DNA from: Apostichopus japonicus
Taxonomy: Eukaryota; Echinodermata; Holothuroidea; Aspidochirotida; Stichopodidae
DNA length: 64,000 nucleotides
Assembly (NCBI RefSeq): GCF_037975245.1
Contig: NC_092572.1
Coordinates: 30,105,989 to 30,169,988, forward strand
Reading direction: 5' to 3'
In this document: positions 39,369 to 50,036 of the stretch, piece by piece
How the letters are laid out: each line of letters starts with the position of its first letter
Numbering within the stretch: the first letter of the stretch is position 1
Notes under the pieces: generated by a model
The model's database searches: none
What the model saw: only the letters and a program-made list of their open reading frames with translations
What the model was told of the DNA's origin: nothing
Translations under genes and position numbers: made by a program

Positions 39369-40575
39369 ATACGTAACATACCGTTCAAAAGAAATAATTG
39401 CACGATGTGTAGAAGTGGAGTGAATGAAAAGCCTGCGCACAATAATTACGTAGCTGTTATCTTGAGCAATTCCGTACATCTGTGTTTCTCACTTGCGCCA
39501 TCTATCCACGATAAACTTTGAACCAATAAGTTCTGCGTACACTTTGTACTGGGTGTGAGGAATCGCCAGTGGGTAACCATGATTGAAATGATACTCACTT
39601 GACGTAACAGTCTTGATCATACGGTTACAGTCTCGATAAACACAAGAGTAGACAATGAAGGATCGCTACCAGAGTTACGACGTGTGTTATAATAGAGCTC
39701 ATATTTTATTGGATTTTTTTTTTCACCATTTAGTTTCAGATTTTCCAGCTTCAACGCATTTAAATGTTTAGTTTAGTTTTCTGTACATTCTGCTTATATT
39801 TATATGTCTTGTTTTTTGTTTGTTTGCCTATTTAGTTTGATCTTTCATGTCAGTTTATATGCGTAATTTTGCGAACCTAATGTTAAGGTGGCCTATCACA
39901 TGACTTGCTTTACACCAGTCTTGCGATTTTTTCCTTCGGTGAATGGCACCCATCCAACCTTGAGTAAGTTTGTTTGTTTTATTTCAGTTCATCTCATTTC
40001 AGTGCTCAATCTGTTGAGCTTATTTATTATTTATCATGCTCATTGTCACCCACAACCTTATCATCTCTGTACTGTTCTTGTAAACATACTCAAAAGTCTA
40101 TGGTTCTCCAAACTCATTGTGTTCGTCGCAACCATACTCATCTCAGAGATCAAACTTTGCCTTAAAATGCTCAAAAACTGGGTATGTTGTGCTGTTTAGA
40201 TCAAGTGAATTATTCAAATCACACTTTATCAAATTATCCTTGTATTGATGGGCATTTTCCTTCTTCAAGTTCAAATTGGAAGTTGTCAAAATTCAACTCC
40301 CACAAGAAAAAATTATTCCAGTTATTAATTACCATCTCTGGTGACATCAAAAGCAACCCAGGACCTATACCAAATTATCCTTGTTAACATTTGTAAAATA
40401 TCTGTGAAAAATAGCCAAAGAGGTATTTGTTGTGATGATTGTGATTTATGGGTTCATAGTAAGTGTGCAGGCATCAGTAATACAGCTTACAACACCCTTG
40501 GTTAGTCAAATGACGATTGGTTTTTCGTAGAATGTTCAGCACCTTACGGCATGTGTGGTATCCAGTGTCGTACAT

Positions 40576-41130
40576 CAGTGGCGGAGCTAGGGGTATTGGT
40601 CAAGGGGGGGGGGGTGAGGATGGTCTGTAGGGGCGCTTTCGACACTATCTAAGTGGAGCGCCACCATAGGTTGGCACGGAGCGTACAGAATTTTTGTGAG
40701 TAAAGATACTCCCAAGATCGCCGGAAATGACCCTTTCCGGGCCTTGCTAATTTGCAGATAAACGAAGAATAAATAGGTATCATCGCCATTTGTGATAACT
40801 CGGAAGTTTATATGGGTGTTGAAAGTACATGCGCTTCATCACAATCCCTGTGGTATCTTTGTGGGTGCTCATGTTTTCGTAGCCCTGACACAATGCCTGT
40901 TGTGCCTATTAGGTATTTTGGACCTGTAAATGCCAACAATACCACATCTTGTCAGAAAATTATACACCAACAAAATGTAACAAATGTCAATAGGTAGATG
41001 AGAGCGCAATAAAAAAAGTCAATAATCGTGAATAAGTAAAAAGTGGTAAAAGCTGAAAAGGGCGCCAGCAGTCCATTTGAGTCCGTCAGGGGGCATCCGT
41101 CCCCCTGACTGTATGGACGCTCCGCAACTG
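40576..41130 (+). mobile_element. 555-bp hAT-type element inserted in the LINE
   Basis: Terminal repeats CAGTGGCGGAGC and GCTCCGCAACTG (11 of 12 pair). The flanking 8-bp TCGTACAT occurs at 40568-40575 and 41131-41138. Removing the element and one copy restores the reading of the LINE's second zinc finger (..CRTSQKAVQC..), direct proof of insertion. Homologous, in reverse orientation, to the nested element at 2066-2454. Confidence 0.92.
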
Positions 41131-42199
41131 TCGTACATCCCAAAAAGCAGTACAGTGCGACAACTGTGATCAATGGATCCACACTAAGTGCTGTAACATT
41201 GATGACTCAAAATACAGCGAGCTAATGCACTCTAGCTGTAACTGGGTGTGTGATGTTTGCGACTTCATGAACTTCTCTGACTCTTTCTTCTCAAATAACA
41301 ATTCCATCAACTGCACTAATTCATATGATCTACTTTAATATTGTACTTCTGACATTGACTTGGGGTCCAAGTTCCAACCACCATGCAAAGATCAAATTGA
41401 AAACCAACTCAAGACAGGTTAAGAGGAAGGCACTCAAATTTCTTGTCATAAACTTCCAGAGTGTTTGTAACAATTCAGAAATCTTTCCAGACAACTATGC
41501 AGTCATTCATGAAAATAGAAGTCCAAATGGTTATGGTGGTGTATTACAGGCAATAAAAAGAGACCTGATTTTCACTGAGCTCACAAAATTGGATTCTAAC
41601 TGTGAGATAATCTGGACCAAATTACAATTCCTTAAGAAAAAGAGCATGTATATAGGAACCTTTTAGAGGCCTAGTTACAATGATCTTTCTAGCCTTCAAG
41701 AGTTGACAAGATCCCTCCAAAAAATGGGCAGAAATTGTGGCAAAAACAATGTTGTACGATAGCGATTTCAACCAACCCAACATTGACTGGAGCCAAAACA
41801 TTATTTCCTTCTTGAAGTAGCCGACTCATTCAACCTCACACAAATTGTACAGTCACCCACCAGAGACAATAACATCCTTGATCTTGTTTTCACTAACAAT
41901 GCTTCAGCTTTCACCTCAAATAAAGTCATTTCATGCATAAACGACCATGAAATTGTTGAGATGTCTCTAAATATCTACCCTCCCCGCAAAAAGTTACCAA
42001 ATGGTATTCTATTTGAAGAAAAAAGCTACTGACCACATAGGAGAGGATCTGACCAAATTGAAACTGCAAACCTTTGTTAATTTTAATATTTTATTTAAAT
42101 TATTTATTTTTAGTCTGTACATGCTATTTTTAAAATGGCATCCCATATCTTTTTGTAGCATGGTTAACAATATACAATCTCAATAAATAAAAAAATCAA

Positions 42200-42360
42200 T
42201 GTTGTAGAGCACCATAATAGTATTGATAGCATACTAACACATCATATATATTTAAGTGATATGGCCGGTGTGTATCGGTTTATAGCATAACGAGTTGTGG
42301 TTGTGGAATGAGAAAGTGCCCCTCTGATGTTGTGCCCCCCCCCCACTTTTTGGAAGCTTC
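42200..42360 (+). mobile_element. Fragment related to the 1513-2634 hAT element
   Basis: GAAAGTGCCCCTCTGATGTT followed by GTGC and a poly-C run, then ACTTTTTGGAAGCTTCC, resembles the right terminal part of the element at 1513-2634. It lies between the endonuclease and reverse-transcriptase pieces of the LINE, where sequence is missing. Left limit uncertain. Confidence 0.5.
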
Positions 42361-43547
42361 CTACCTCCTGGGCCCACATCAATGCCTTTTAGCTAAGCTC
42401 TATGCCTATGTTATTAATGGAAATCTTCTGGCTTGGTTTGCATCTTTCCTCAGCAACCGCACTCAGCGTGTTGTGTGTGACAGTGAAATATCAAATTCCA
42501 AACAAGTTTTATCTGGTGTACCCCAAGGCACTTTTCCTTTTATATGTAAACGACATCCCTGATAATATCAGTACTGTAGCACAGTTAGACTGTTTGCTGA
42601 TGATTGCCAAGTGTGTATAAAAAGTTGATAACCAAATTGACCAACAAATCCTCCAAGATGACCTAAATAAACTGGAACAATGGCAAAATAAATGGCAAAT
42701 GAATTTTAACCCTCTAAATGCTACATCCTCTCAATTTCATCTAAAAAATGTTTAAAAACACCTGTCTACACCCTGTGCAACCAATCCCTAACAGTTGTTG
42801 ACACTCACCCTTACCTTGGCAATTGATAGCAAATTTAGATTGGATAAACATAACCAATAAAGCAAACCGTGTTCTTGGCCTAAAATGTAACACCTCAAGC
42901 TGTCCAAAAGATGTTAACTACAGCATACAAAACTCTTGTCAGGCAAGTACTCGATTATGCTTCAGTAGTCTGGGACCCCCCAACACCAGTGTGATGTGGA
43001 TAAAGTAGAAGCTATTCACAGAAGACCAGCCAGATTTTGTATGGCAGACTACTCTTATTAATCCAGTGTGAAAATATGCTTGAGGCATTAGACTGGCCCC
43101 TGCTAAACACAAGGAGAAAGCACACATTTACAAATGCTTTAAAAAGCAATAACAATCTTGTATCAATTGATAAAGACAATCTAATCCTAACAAGAAGTGT
43201 TGACACAAGAAATAACTTACCTTTCAAGTTCCCTTCACTAGAAAGAATTTATATATCCCCCCCCCCCCAACACCTTAAAAGATTGGAATGCTTTGCCATC
43301 AGACATTGTGCATGCACCTATTTTTAGACTGTTTCAAAGACAAGCTTACCAACTCTTGTTTGTTATCTAATAACTTATACTCTTACTCCTACTTTGAGCA
43401 CTCAGTTGGCATTTATGTCCTCTAATAGGATTTTTGCCAACTTAAACCATTCTGATCAGAACACTTAAAAAGTAGAATTTTTGAAATAGATTTTAGTCGG
43501 GTAGAGGTACCTTAAATATATGCCAAACATTACCATTCAGCACGATA

Positions 43548-43693
43548 TGACCGACTCTTATTTTCTATGTTGATATTGGGTAGTGCACGTTACCAGTCGT
43601 TCATTGAGCACTGAAATTGTTTCTCCTGGTAATGTCTTCTAATGATGAAATATTTTTGCTACGAATTGTTTTATTAGTCTTGCAAAATCAAAT
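43548..43693. repeat. Direct repeat, right copy
   Basis: Partner of 39227-39368, same orientation, about 4.3 kb away, on the other side of the LINE. Confidence 0.85.
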
Positions 43694-44029
43694 CGCTGTT
43701 CAGGATTGGGGGGATACTCACCGATACGAGCCCTCCATTGAATGTAGATGACTAGATCAGAAGCATACACGAATTGATTGCGATATGTACCTCATTCTAC
43801 TGACTTCTACCCCTTCCCCGTACCTTAATGTTCCCAGGAAGCAAATGAATCAAGTGTCATAGGGATATATCAAAAATTGTGTAAGGGGGGGGGGGAGGCC
43901 AAACATCGCAGACCTATTTGGGGATCTTCCAAAAATAATTGTAGATGCTACTGTGGTCCAAATCGGCTTAGTATCTCAACAGTTAGCTTTTTTACCTGAA
44001 AATTTCCTGTTTACACATTGATTTTGTTG

Positions 44030-44245
44030 CTCATCTCATGAATAATAATGAGGTCACATGTCAAACTTAAAAACTTAAAAGTCAGAATTTATTTATACTT
44101 AATATTAATATGTTGGTAGATAGCGGGTACATGGTGCTCATCTCAAGAATATTAATGAGGTCACAGGGTCAAATGTAAACATTTTCAGAATTGAATCATA
44201 CTTTGTGTGAAGGTGTTGGCAGATAGCGGGTACATGATAATGTTT
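44030..44245. repeat. Two-copy ~105-bp tandem repeat
   Basis: Both copies start GTGCTCATCTCANGAAT-type sequence, contain ATTAATGAGGTCACA and end AGATAGCGGGTACATG. A weaker relative (AAATATTAATGAGGTAACAGG) is at about 45541. Confidence 0.75.
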
Positions 44246-44989
44246 GTTCAATGTGATATTATGCACATTTATTAGGGGCGGGGCTTGAGTTGATTTTTGC
44301 TAAAAATAGCTTGTGAACATGGCAAGTTAACATATTTAGTAGGTAGGACCACAGTCAGTGAAATAACCTTGCTGATCAGAATTTTAATCAACAATGACGA
44401 AAGCTTGGGATTCTAATCTCAATTGGCTTTCTGTGTTTACTGGAAACCACTAATTGTATCACTGACATTTTAATCTCAAACTGCTAGAGTACCATCTCAA
44501 CCTTCCACTTTTTTTCCCTTCAAATTTCTTATGGCACAACTTTCACTATATTCACGAAATTACAAATTTTTCATGTCTACATTTAGACCTACTCTCAACT
44601 GATGCCAAATTGGAGTCAAATTCAAGGTGGTCTTACAACCATGAATGTAAGACTGTAAGATTGGTGAACCAAACATGAAGAAAACAAAACCAAACACTGT
44701 TTCTTCCTTTCATCTGTATACATTTCCAATATTTATTAGGCTAAGAAAGTTTCCAGGCACTTTGCTCCCCCGCACCGGATCCACAATGGGGCTTTGAAAT
44801 CCAAGAAACTGAAATTGAGTTTGTCTCTAAAATATACTTCTGTGCTTTAAGTTCCCTTTGAGAGAGCAAGAAATATCTGCAATCACTGCAGCTAAAGTCC
44901 CAGGATCCATACCAGGGTCAACAGTCACATAGACATCCGGCATGGAGTTGTCCCCATTTTAAGATTCAGTGCATTAAAGTTGAATTAAC

Positions 44990-45200
44990 CCTCGTATTGA
45001 CATGACAATTTATGACACCATTAGGCTGTAATTGTGTTAAACACTACATAAGGCTGACCTACAATGCATATATGAGCTCCTTTGATGTTCAGGTTCTGGA
45101 GATACTGCCTCTTCAAGAGTTTCACCTTGTTAACACAAACACGCACACAAATACACTACCATCACCATCGCATAGATTCTTTCTGCCTTCGGCTAGGAAT
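44990..45200. repeat. Dispersed repeat family member, CA-rich end
   Basis: The right end (CACGCACACAAATACACTAC, then ATAGATTCTTTCTGCCTTCG) matches 56340-56405, which ends CATAGATTCCTTCTGCCTTC. The terminal AGATTCnTTCTGCC / GGCnAGGAATCT can form a small hairpin. See the family at 50930-51250. Confidence 0.65.
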
Positions 45201-46336
45201 CTAAAAGTAGCAATAGTTGGCACTTAGGTTGGCATCTCAAGTTTGTATTCCTGTTCAATTTTTAATTGTTAATTTCATTCAGTTTTGACCAAGGAAGAAA
45301 ATATGAAGAAGCAAATAACTTTTCATGCAAAACATGGAATACATTTTATTGAAAAGGTTGTAGGTGAAAAATACAAAAGTGGAATAAAATGCATTTTTTA
45401 TGCAAAACTCATTTTAAGAGTTAACCAGAAAACATTTAATGGTTCCAAAGGTAATACAAGTTCATCTGTATAAAGCCTGTGGTTGTTGAGATATCTTTGT
45501 AAGCTGTTTTGACGATTTCCCTTTAAGCTCCAACCACCACAAATATTAATGAGGTAACAGGTGTTGCAAAGAACATGTACTTACTATGTAGTTACATCAC
45601 CATACCATGTATGATCAAAATCGCACACACAGTTGAAGAAATATTGTCATTTTAAGAATTTTATAGTAAGCCCTGCCCACTCATTGACATTCATGAGATG
45701 AGAACCAAGAACCAACCAGTTGGGACAATTTTTTCTATACTGTAGTGTTATGTCCCGCTTCAGAGCACTCATATTGTGAGTACAAGCAGTATGAATATCA
45801 TGCTTCTATCAGATCAATGTTAGGAACTGTTTGTACTGACAATACCAGTGCTTAGAGAGCAGGATATCGGAGTACAGTTTAGAGAGGTATTAGTATTAGG
45901 AAAATGTCCCAACTGGCTGCCAAGAACAAAAGGGCACATTTACACATTGTAGGGCATCTATCTACCACATTAGATGTTGATTTAACTTGTTGTTGAGATA
46001 TCCTGTTTCCAAGCAAGCCATCACACACCTACACAAGCACGATTGCAAAGGTTACCAAGCCTACAGGATCGTAAATAAACAATTCAAACTGTCACTCCCT
46101 TGCACTGTCTGTCCTCACTTGAGATTAAAACTAGCCAGTTGTGTTTCATAGTGGTATTTCACTGGCTGCAAATTCTACTTAAAGTATTTGTAATATATTT
46201 GTCAATTAGGATAGTTTCTCAAGATATTAAGCATCCCTTCTGAGATTCATGCATGAAAAACTATCAATTCAGTTTCTACTACGACATGCCTGTTGTCAAG
46301 ACAAACTATGATGCGAACACAACCAGCTGCTTTAAA
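45201..46336. other. Intergenic stretch, nothing recognised
   Basis: No exon, RNA gene or clear element. Confidence 0.4.
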
Positions 46337-47251
46337 CACTGCCATAGAATGATAAGAGGATAGATGAACCATGGGTGTACAACTCACTTACAACTAACAC
46401 TGCCATAGAATGATAAGAGGATAGATGAACCATGGGTGTACAACTCGCTTACAACTAACACTGCCATAGAATGATAAGAGGATAGATGAACCATGGGTGT
46501 ACAACTCACTTACAACTAACACTGCCATAGAATGATAAGAGGATAGATGAACCATGGGTGTACAACTCGCTTACAACTAACACTGCCATAGAATGATAAG
46601 AGGATAGATGAACCATGGGTGTACAACTCACTTACAACTAACACTGCCATAGAATGATAAGAGGATAGATGAACCATGGGTGTACAACTCGCTTACAACT
46701 AACACTGCCATAGAATGATAAGAGGATAGATGAACCATGGGTGTACAACTCGCTTACAACTAACACTGCCATAGAATGATAAGAGGATAGATGAACCATG
46801 GGTGTACAACTCACTTACAACTAACACTGCCATAGAATGATAAGAGGATAGATGAACCATGGGTGTACAACTCGCTTACAACTAACACTGCCATAGAATG
46901 ATAAGAGGATAGATGAACCATGGGTGTACAACTCACTTACAACTAACACTGCCATAGAATGATAAGAGGATAGATGAACCATGGGTGTACAACTCACTTA
47001 CAACTAACACTGCCATAGAATGATAAGAGGATAGATGAACCATGGGTGTACAACTCGCTTACAACTAACACTGCCATAGAATGATAAGAGGATAGATGAA
47101 CCATGGGTGTACAACTCACTTACAACTAACACTGCCATAGAATGATAAGAGGATAGATGAACCATGGGTGTACAACTCACTTACAACTAACACTGCCATA
47201 GAATGATAAGAGGATAGATGAACCATGGGTGTACAACTCGCTTACAACTAA
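46337..47251. repeat. 61-bp satellite, exactly 15 copies
   Basis: 915 bp = 15 x 61. The unit starts CACTGCCATAGAATGATAAG. Copies appear identical except one position (CTCACTT versus CTCGCTT), whose order from left is A G A G A G G A G A A G A A G. Confidence 0.97.
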
Positions 47252-49312
47252 GATTAAATAGAAATGGTAGAGTAAAACAAGATTTATATTAATTCAACTT
47301 TCAAAGCTAAACAGCAACATCAACACACAGCTTTGCATAACTTCTGTGATATCATTGAGTTCAAACTGAGCCACTTTACAGTTACTTGAACTTCCAATCA
47401 CACTCGAATTTACAACTTCAACCCAAGTCAACTGAAAAAGGAATACATCCATCAGATTTCCTCAAACCACTATTAAAAACCTCCACACATCTCACTCTTC
47501 AAAAGTATAAATATCCCAAGTAGATGAAAGCACCTTTTTCACTTTTTGTTACAAGTAATATAAGTTTCATACAAAACCTTAGGGAATCAGTTCAGTCAAT
47601 ATAAACCTCTTCTTCACTGCTATTAATATGAGTTAATGTATATTCTACATGTTTATAGATGTCAGCTATCGTATAAAGAAATACACACTTATTTTTACAG
47701 TTTTTTGGACAGCTTCCTTTTGTCACAGAATAATTGAGCCAAACACTATCATAGCATAAATGCAGCTTGTAGAAAAGTCTCCTAAATCATCTTTAAGAAG
47801 TAGACATGCAGATTACAGTAAGATACAGTGAAGACTATTACTGGAATGGTAAACTACATCATCAAGTTACTGATACTTATAAAAAGGATAATAATGGTTA
47901 CACGTAATAGTACGTAGAAAAAAGTTGAACATGTAATATGAAGACTATGTACAGAGTAAATTGCATAAATGACTTGACAAGGCCACAAACTGTAAGGTGA
48001 CTGGTTGACTAGGTGTTCCAGTGAAGAAAGATGATAGGTATTAGTATGATATAATCATGTAAGGTCTGACCAGACTTCATGCACTGAGCCCTACTACAGA
48101 GGGTTCTAAGTATGATATAATCATGTAAGGTCTCACGCAGACCTCATGCACTGAGCCTTACTACAGAGGGCTCACGGCTGTAGTTGATTGCTTCGGTAAA
48201 GTGCTGGAAGTTTTCTGCATACTAAGGGTTTAACCAATTCCTCATAGCATCTGTTTGATGATACAAATGTTTCAAATTTGATAATATCTTGTGAATGCAT
48301 CTGGCCACTGTAGAGTGAATAAGGTCATAATGGCAATTCAGTTGCAAAATGTGTTTGCTTTCCTCATAATAACTCACTTATTCACAGAAACAAAAATTTA
48401 TTTCTACAAAAAAAGTTGCGTTTTGATAGATACAGAGGACATTCACAGCTAATCATTCGAAAGATATCACATTTCAAGGATTAATCAACTACAAGATCAC
48501 AATATCAGAGTATTGCATTTGAACAACATTTGCTGTTATGACATCACAGACCCTCTACAGTGAACAATTTCCTGGAATAATCTAGGTTTAGCCAGTCCAA
48601 CAAGATTACATTCAATCATATCTCATGTTAGGAACAAGATATTGCGATGGGGGTTTCAACTAACACTGTGGACTGGAAAGAATCCAGTGTTTACATTGAC
48701 TTTATTATACAGTTGGGCTATGCATGCACAATGGTAATTGTTTAACTATGCTACTGGACTTGGTTCATATCCAGACAACCTCCTGTCAGGACAATCAAGG
48801 CTATCTGTATTCTAATAATCCATAGAGTAATGCCATCACAAACATCTCCATATCATAATAATTAATACTATTAAGATTAATTATACAAAATTTTAATTAT
48901 TCCACCTAGTCAGGCTGACAACAAAATCAAATCTTGCAAGCAGATCTTCTTCCCTCCATGGAGGATTGTGTACTATTGTATAAAGTTCCACATTTTTCTC
49001 AAAATGATCCATTACATATTAATTGTAACTTCTCCATTTTCTCAAACTGCATATCATACATAGGTAAAAAAGTTTTTGAGTGGCTCTTGAGAATAATATG
49101 TATAGAAAGGTCGTTGTCACCATAGTACAATGTGAACCATCTCCAATTGTTCAAGAGGACTGATTGTGCAATGTCTGACATTGAACACATTATTGTAACA
49201 TTTTCATTGAAATTAAGTGATTACAATTTAAATACCTACTGATCAATCGGAAAGATTTTACTTGTAAATCAAACTAGGCATTACCAAAAAAGGAAAAGAG
49301 TTAGAATTACTT
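47252..49312. other. Intergenic stretch downstream of the Kirrel-like gene
   Basis: Mostly unique AT-rich sequence with one short duplication (48043-48174). The right part may contain the 3' UTR of the Kirrel-like gene. Confidence 0.4.
48043..48174. repeat. Two-copy 66-bp direct repeat
   Basis: Both copies begin AGTATGATATAATCATGTAA and contain CATGCACTGAGCC and TACTACAGAGGG. Confidence 0.85.
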
Positions 49313-49543
49313 GATTTGGAATATCAAAAGAGTCCACTGTACATTTAGGAAACACTATTGTACTGGTTATCACATCCATGAGAGTAGTAGATTTGGAATA
49401 TCAAAGGAGTCCACTGTACATTTAGGAAACACTATTGTACTGGTTATCACATCCATGAGAGTAGTGGATTTGGAATATCAAAAGAGTCCACTGTACATTT
49501 ACGAAACACTATTGTACTGGTTATCACATCCATGAGAGTAGTA
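49313..49543. repeat. Three-copy 77-bp tandem repeat
   Basis: Units start GATTTGGAATATCAAAAGAG and end CATCCATGAGAGTAGT, with three or so substitutions among copies. It lies just beyond the Kirrel-like stop codon (49767), possibly within the 3' UTR. Confidence 0.92.
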
Positions 49544-49766
49544 GAGCACTCATTTGGCAAATAAATTGAGCATGGGTCATGGCTAACACATGGCTGAAAC
49601 CAATTCCAAGTAAACAATAAAGGCACTCTCATGTTAACTTGAACAAAGGCTAATGTGAAACTCAACCCTAGTCCACACCAAGCTATGCTAACATGTGAGA
49701 CATTCTCCAGTTATCTTAACAAACATGAGACACCCTTTATCATTTCATCCATCTGATAGAAGCTGG

Positions 49767-50036
49767 TCACACATTTGTAGCAAGTTTGTTCCTAGAGTTC
49801 ATTGAAAGATTTGATCTGCGGGATACGTCATCTCGATGAACCAGTGATTCCTTTTCATCGGGACCGTTTCTGTTTCCACTGATGCTAATTCCTCTGGGTT
49901 CCTCAAAATAGCCATAGCCTTGATTTTCACTATACTGGGAATGATTAGAATACGCATCTCTCTCTAGAGGGCGACGACCACCCAGAGTACTCTCGTATTG
50001 TACATCCCTGTAAGATCCATTCGACACTTTCCTTGC
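49767..50036 (-). CDS. KIRREL: Kirrel-like last exon (tail, PDZ ligand)
   Basis: 270 nt, 89 residues and stop. It begins ARKVSNGSYRDVQYESTLGG and ends SRNKLATNV. Several Tyr lie in acidic or Gly-rich contexts (DVQYES, GYGYFEEP) and could be kinase sites, as in NEPH1 (inference). Acceptor TTTTTCAG, phase 0. Confidence 0.88.
   Translation of the reverse strand, partial: ARKVSNGSYRDVQYESTLGGRRPLERDAYSNHSQYSENQGYGYFEEPRGISISGNRNGPDEKESLVHRDDVSRRSNLSMNSRNKLATNV

Larger units (their letters stand above)
39970..43370 (+). mobile_element. Decayed CR1-like LINE with 2A motif and PHD-like fingers
   Basis: Parts in order: a 2A-type motif GDIKSNPGP (40340-40366) after a hydrophobic LFQLLITIS; a first zinc-finger remnant RGICCDDCDLWVHSKC (about 40420-40475); a second finger CRTSQKAVQCDNCDQWIHTK and NWVCDVC (41129-41260, after the hAT insertion); APE-type endonuclease remnants (INFQS, NGYGGVLQAIK, GDFNQPNIDW, SPTRDNNILDLVF, 41450-41960); reverse transcriptase pieces (NGNLLAWFASFLSNRTQRVV, SGVPQG, FLLYVNDIPDN, LFADDCQV, 42400-42625); and a C-terminal DWNALPSDIVHAPIFRLF (43280-43335). 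Stops, frameshifts and deletions make it inactive. The 5' limit is approximate. Confidence 0.85.

Noticed and set aside
46337-47251. CRISPR-like array
   Set aside because: No unique spacers; units are contiguous identical copies in an animal genome.
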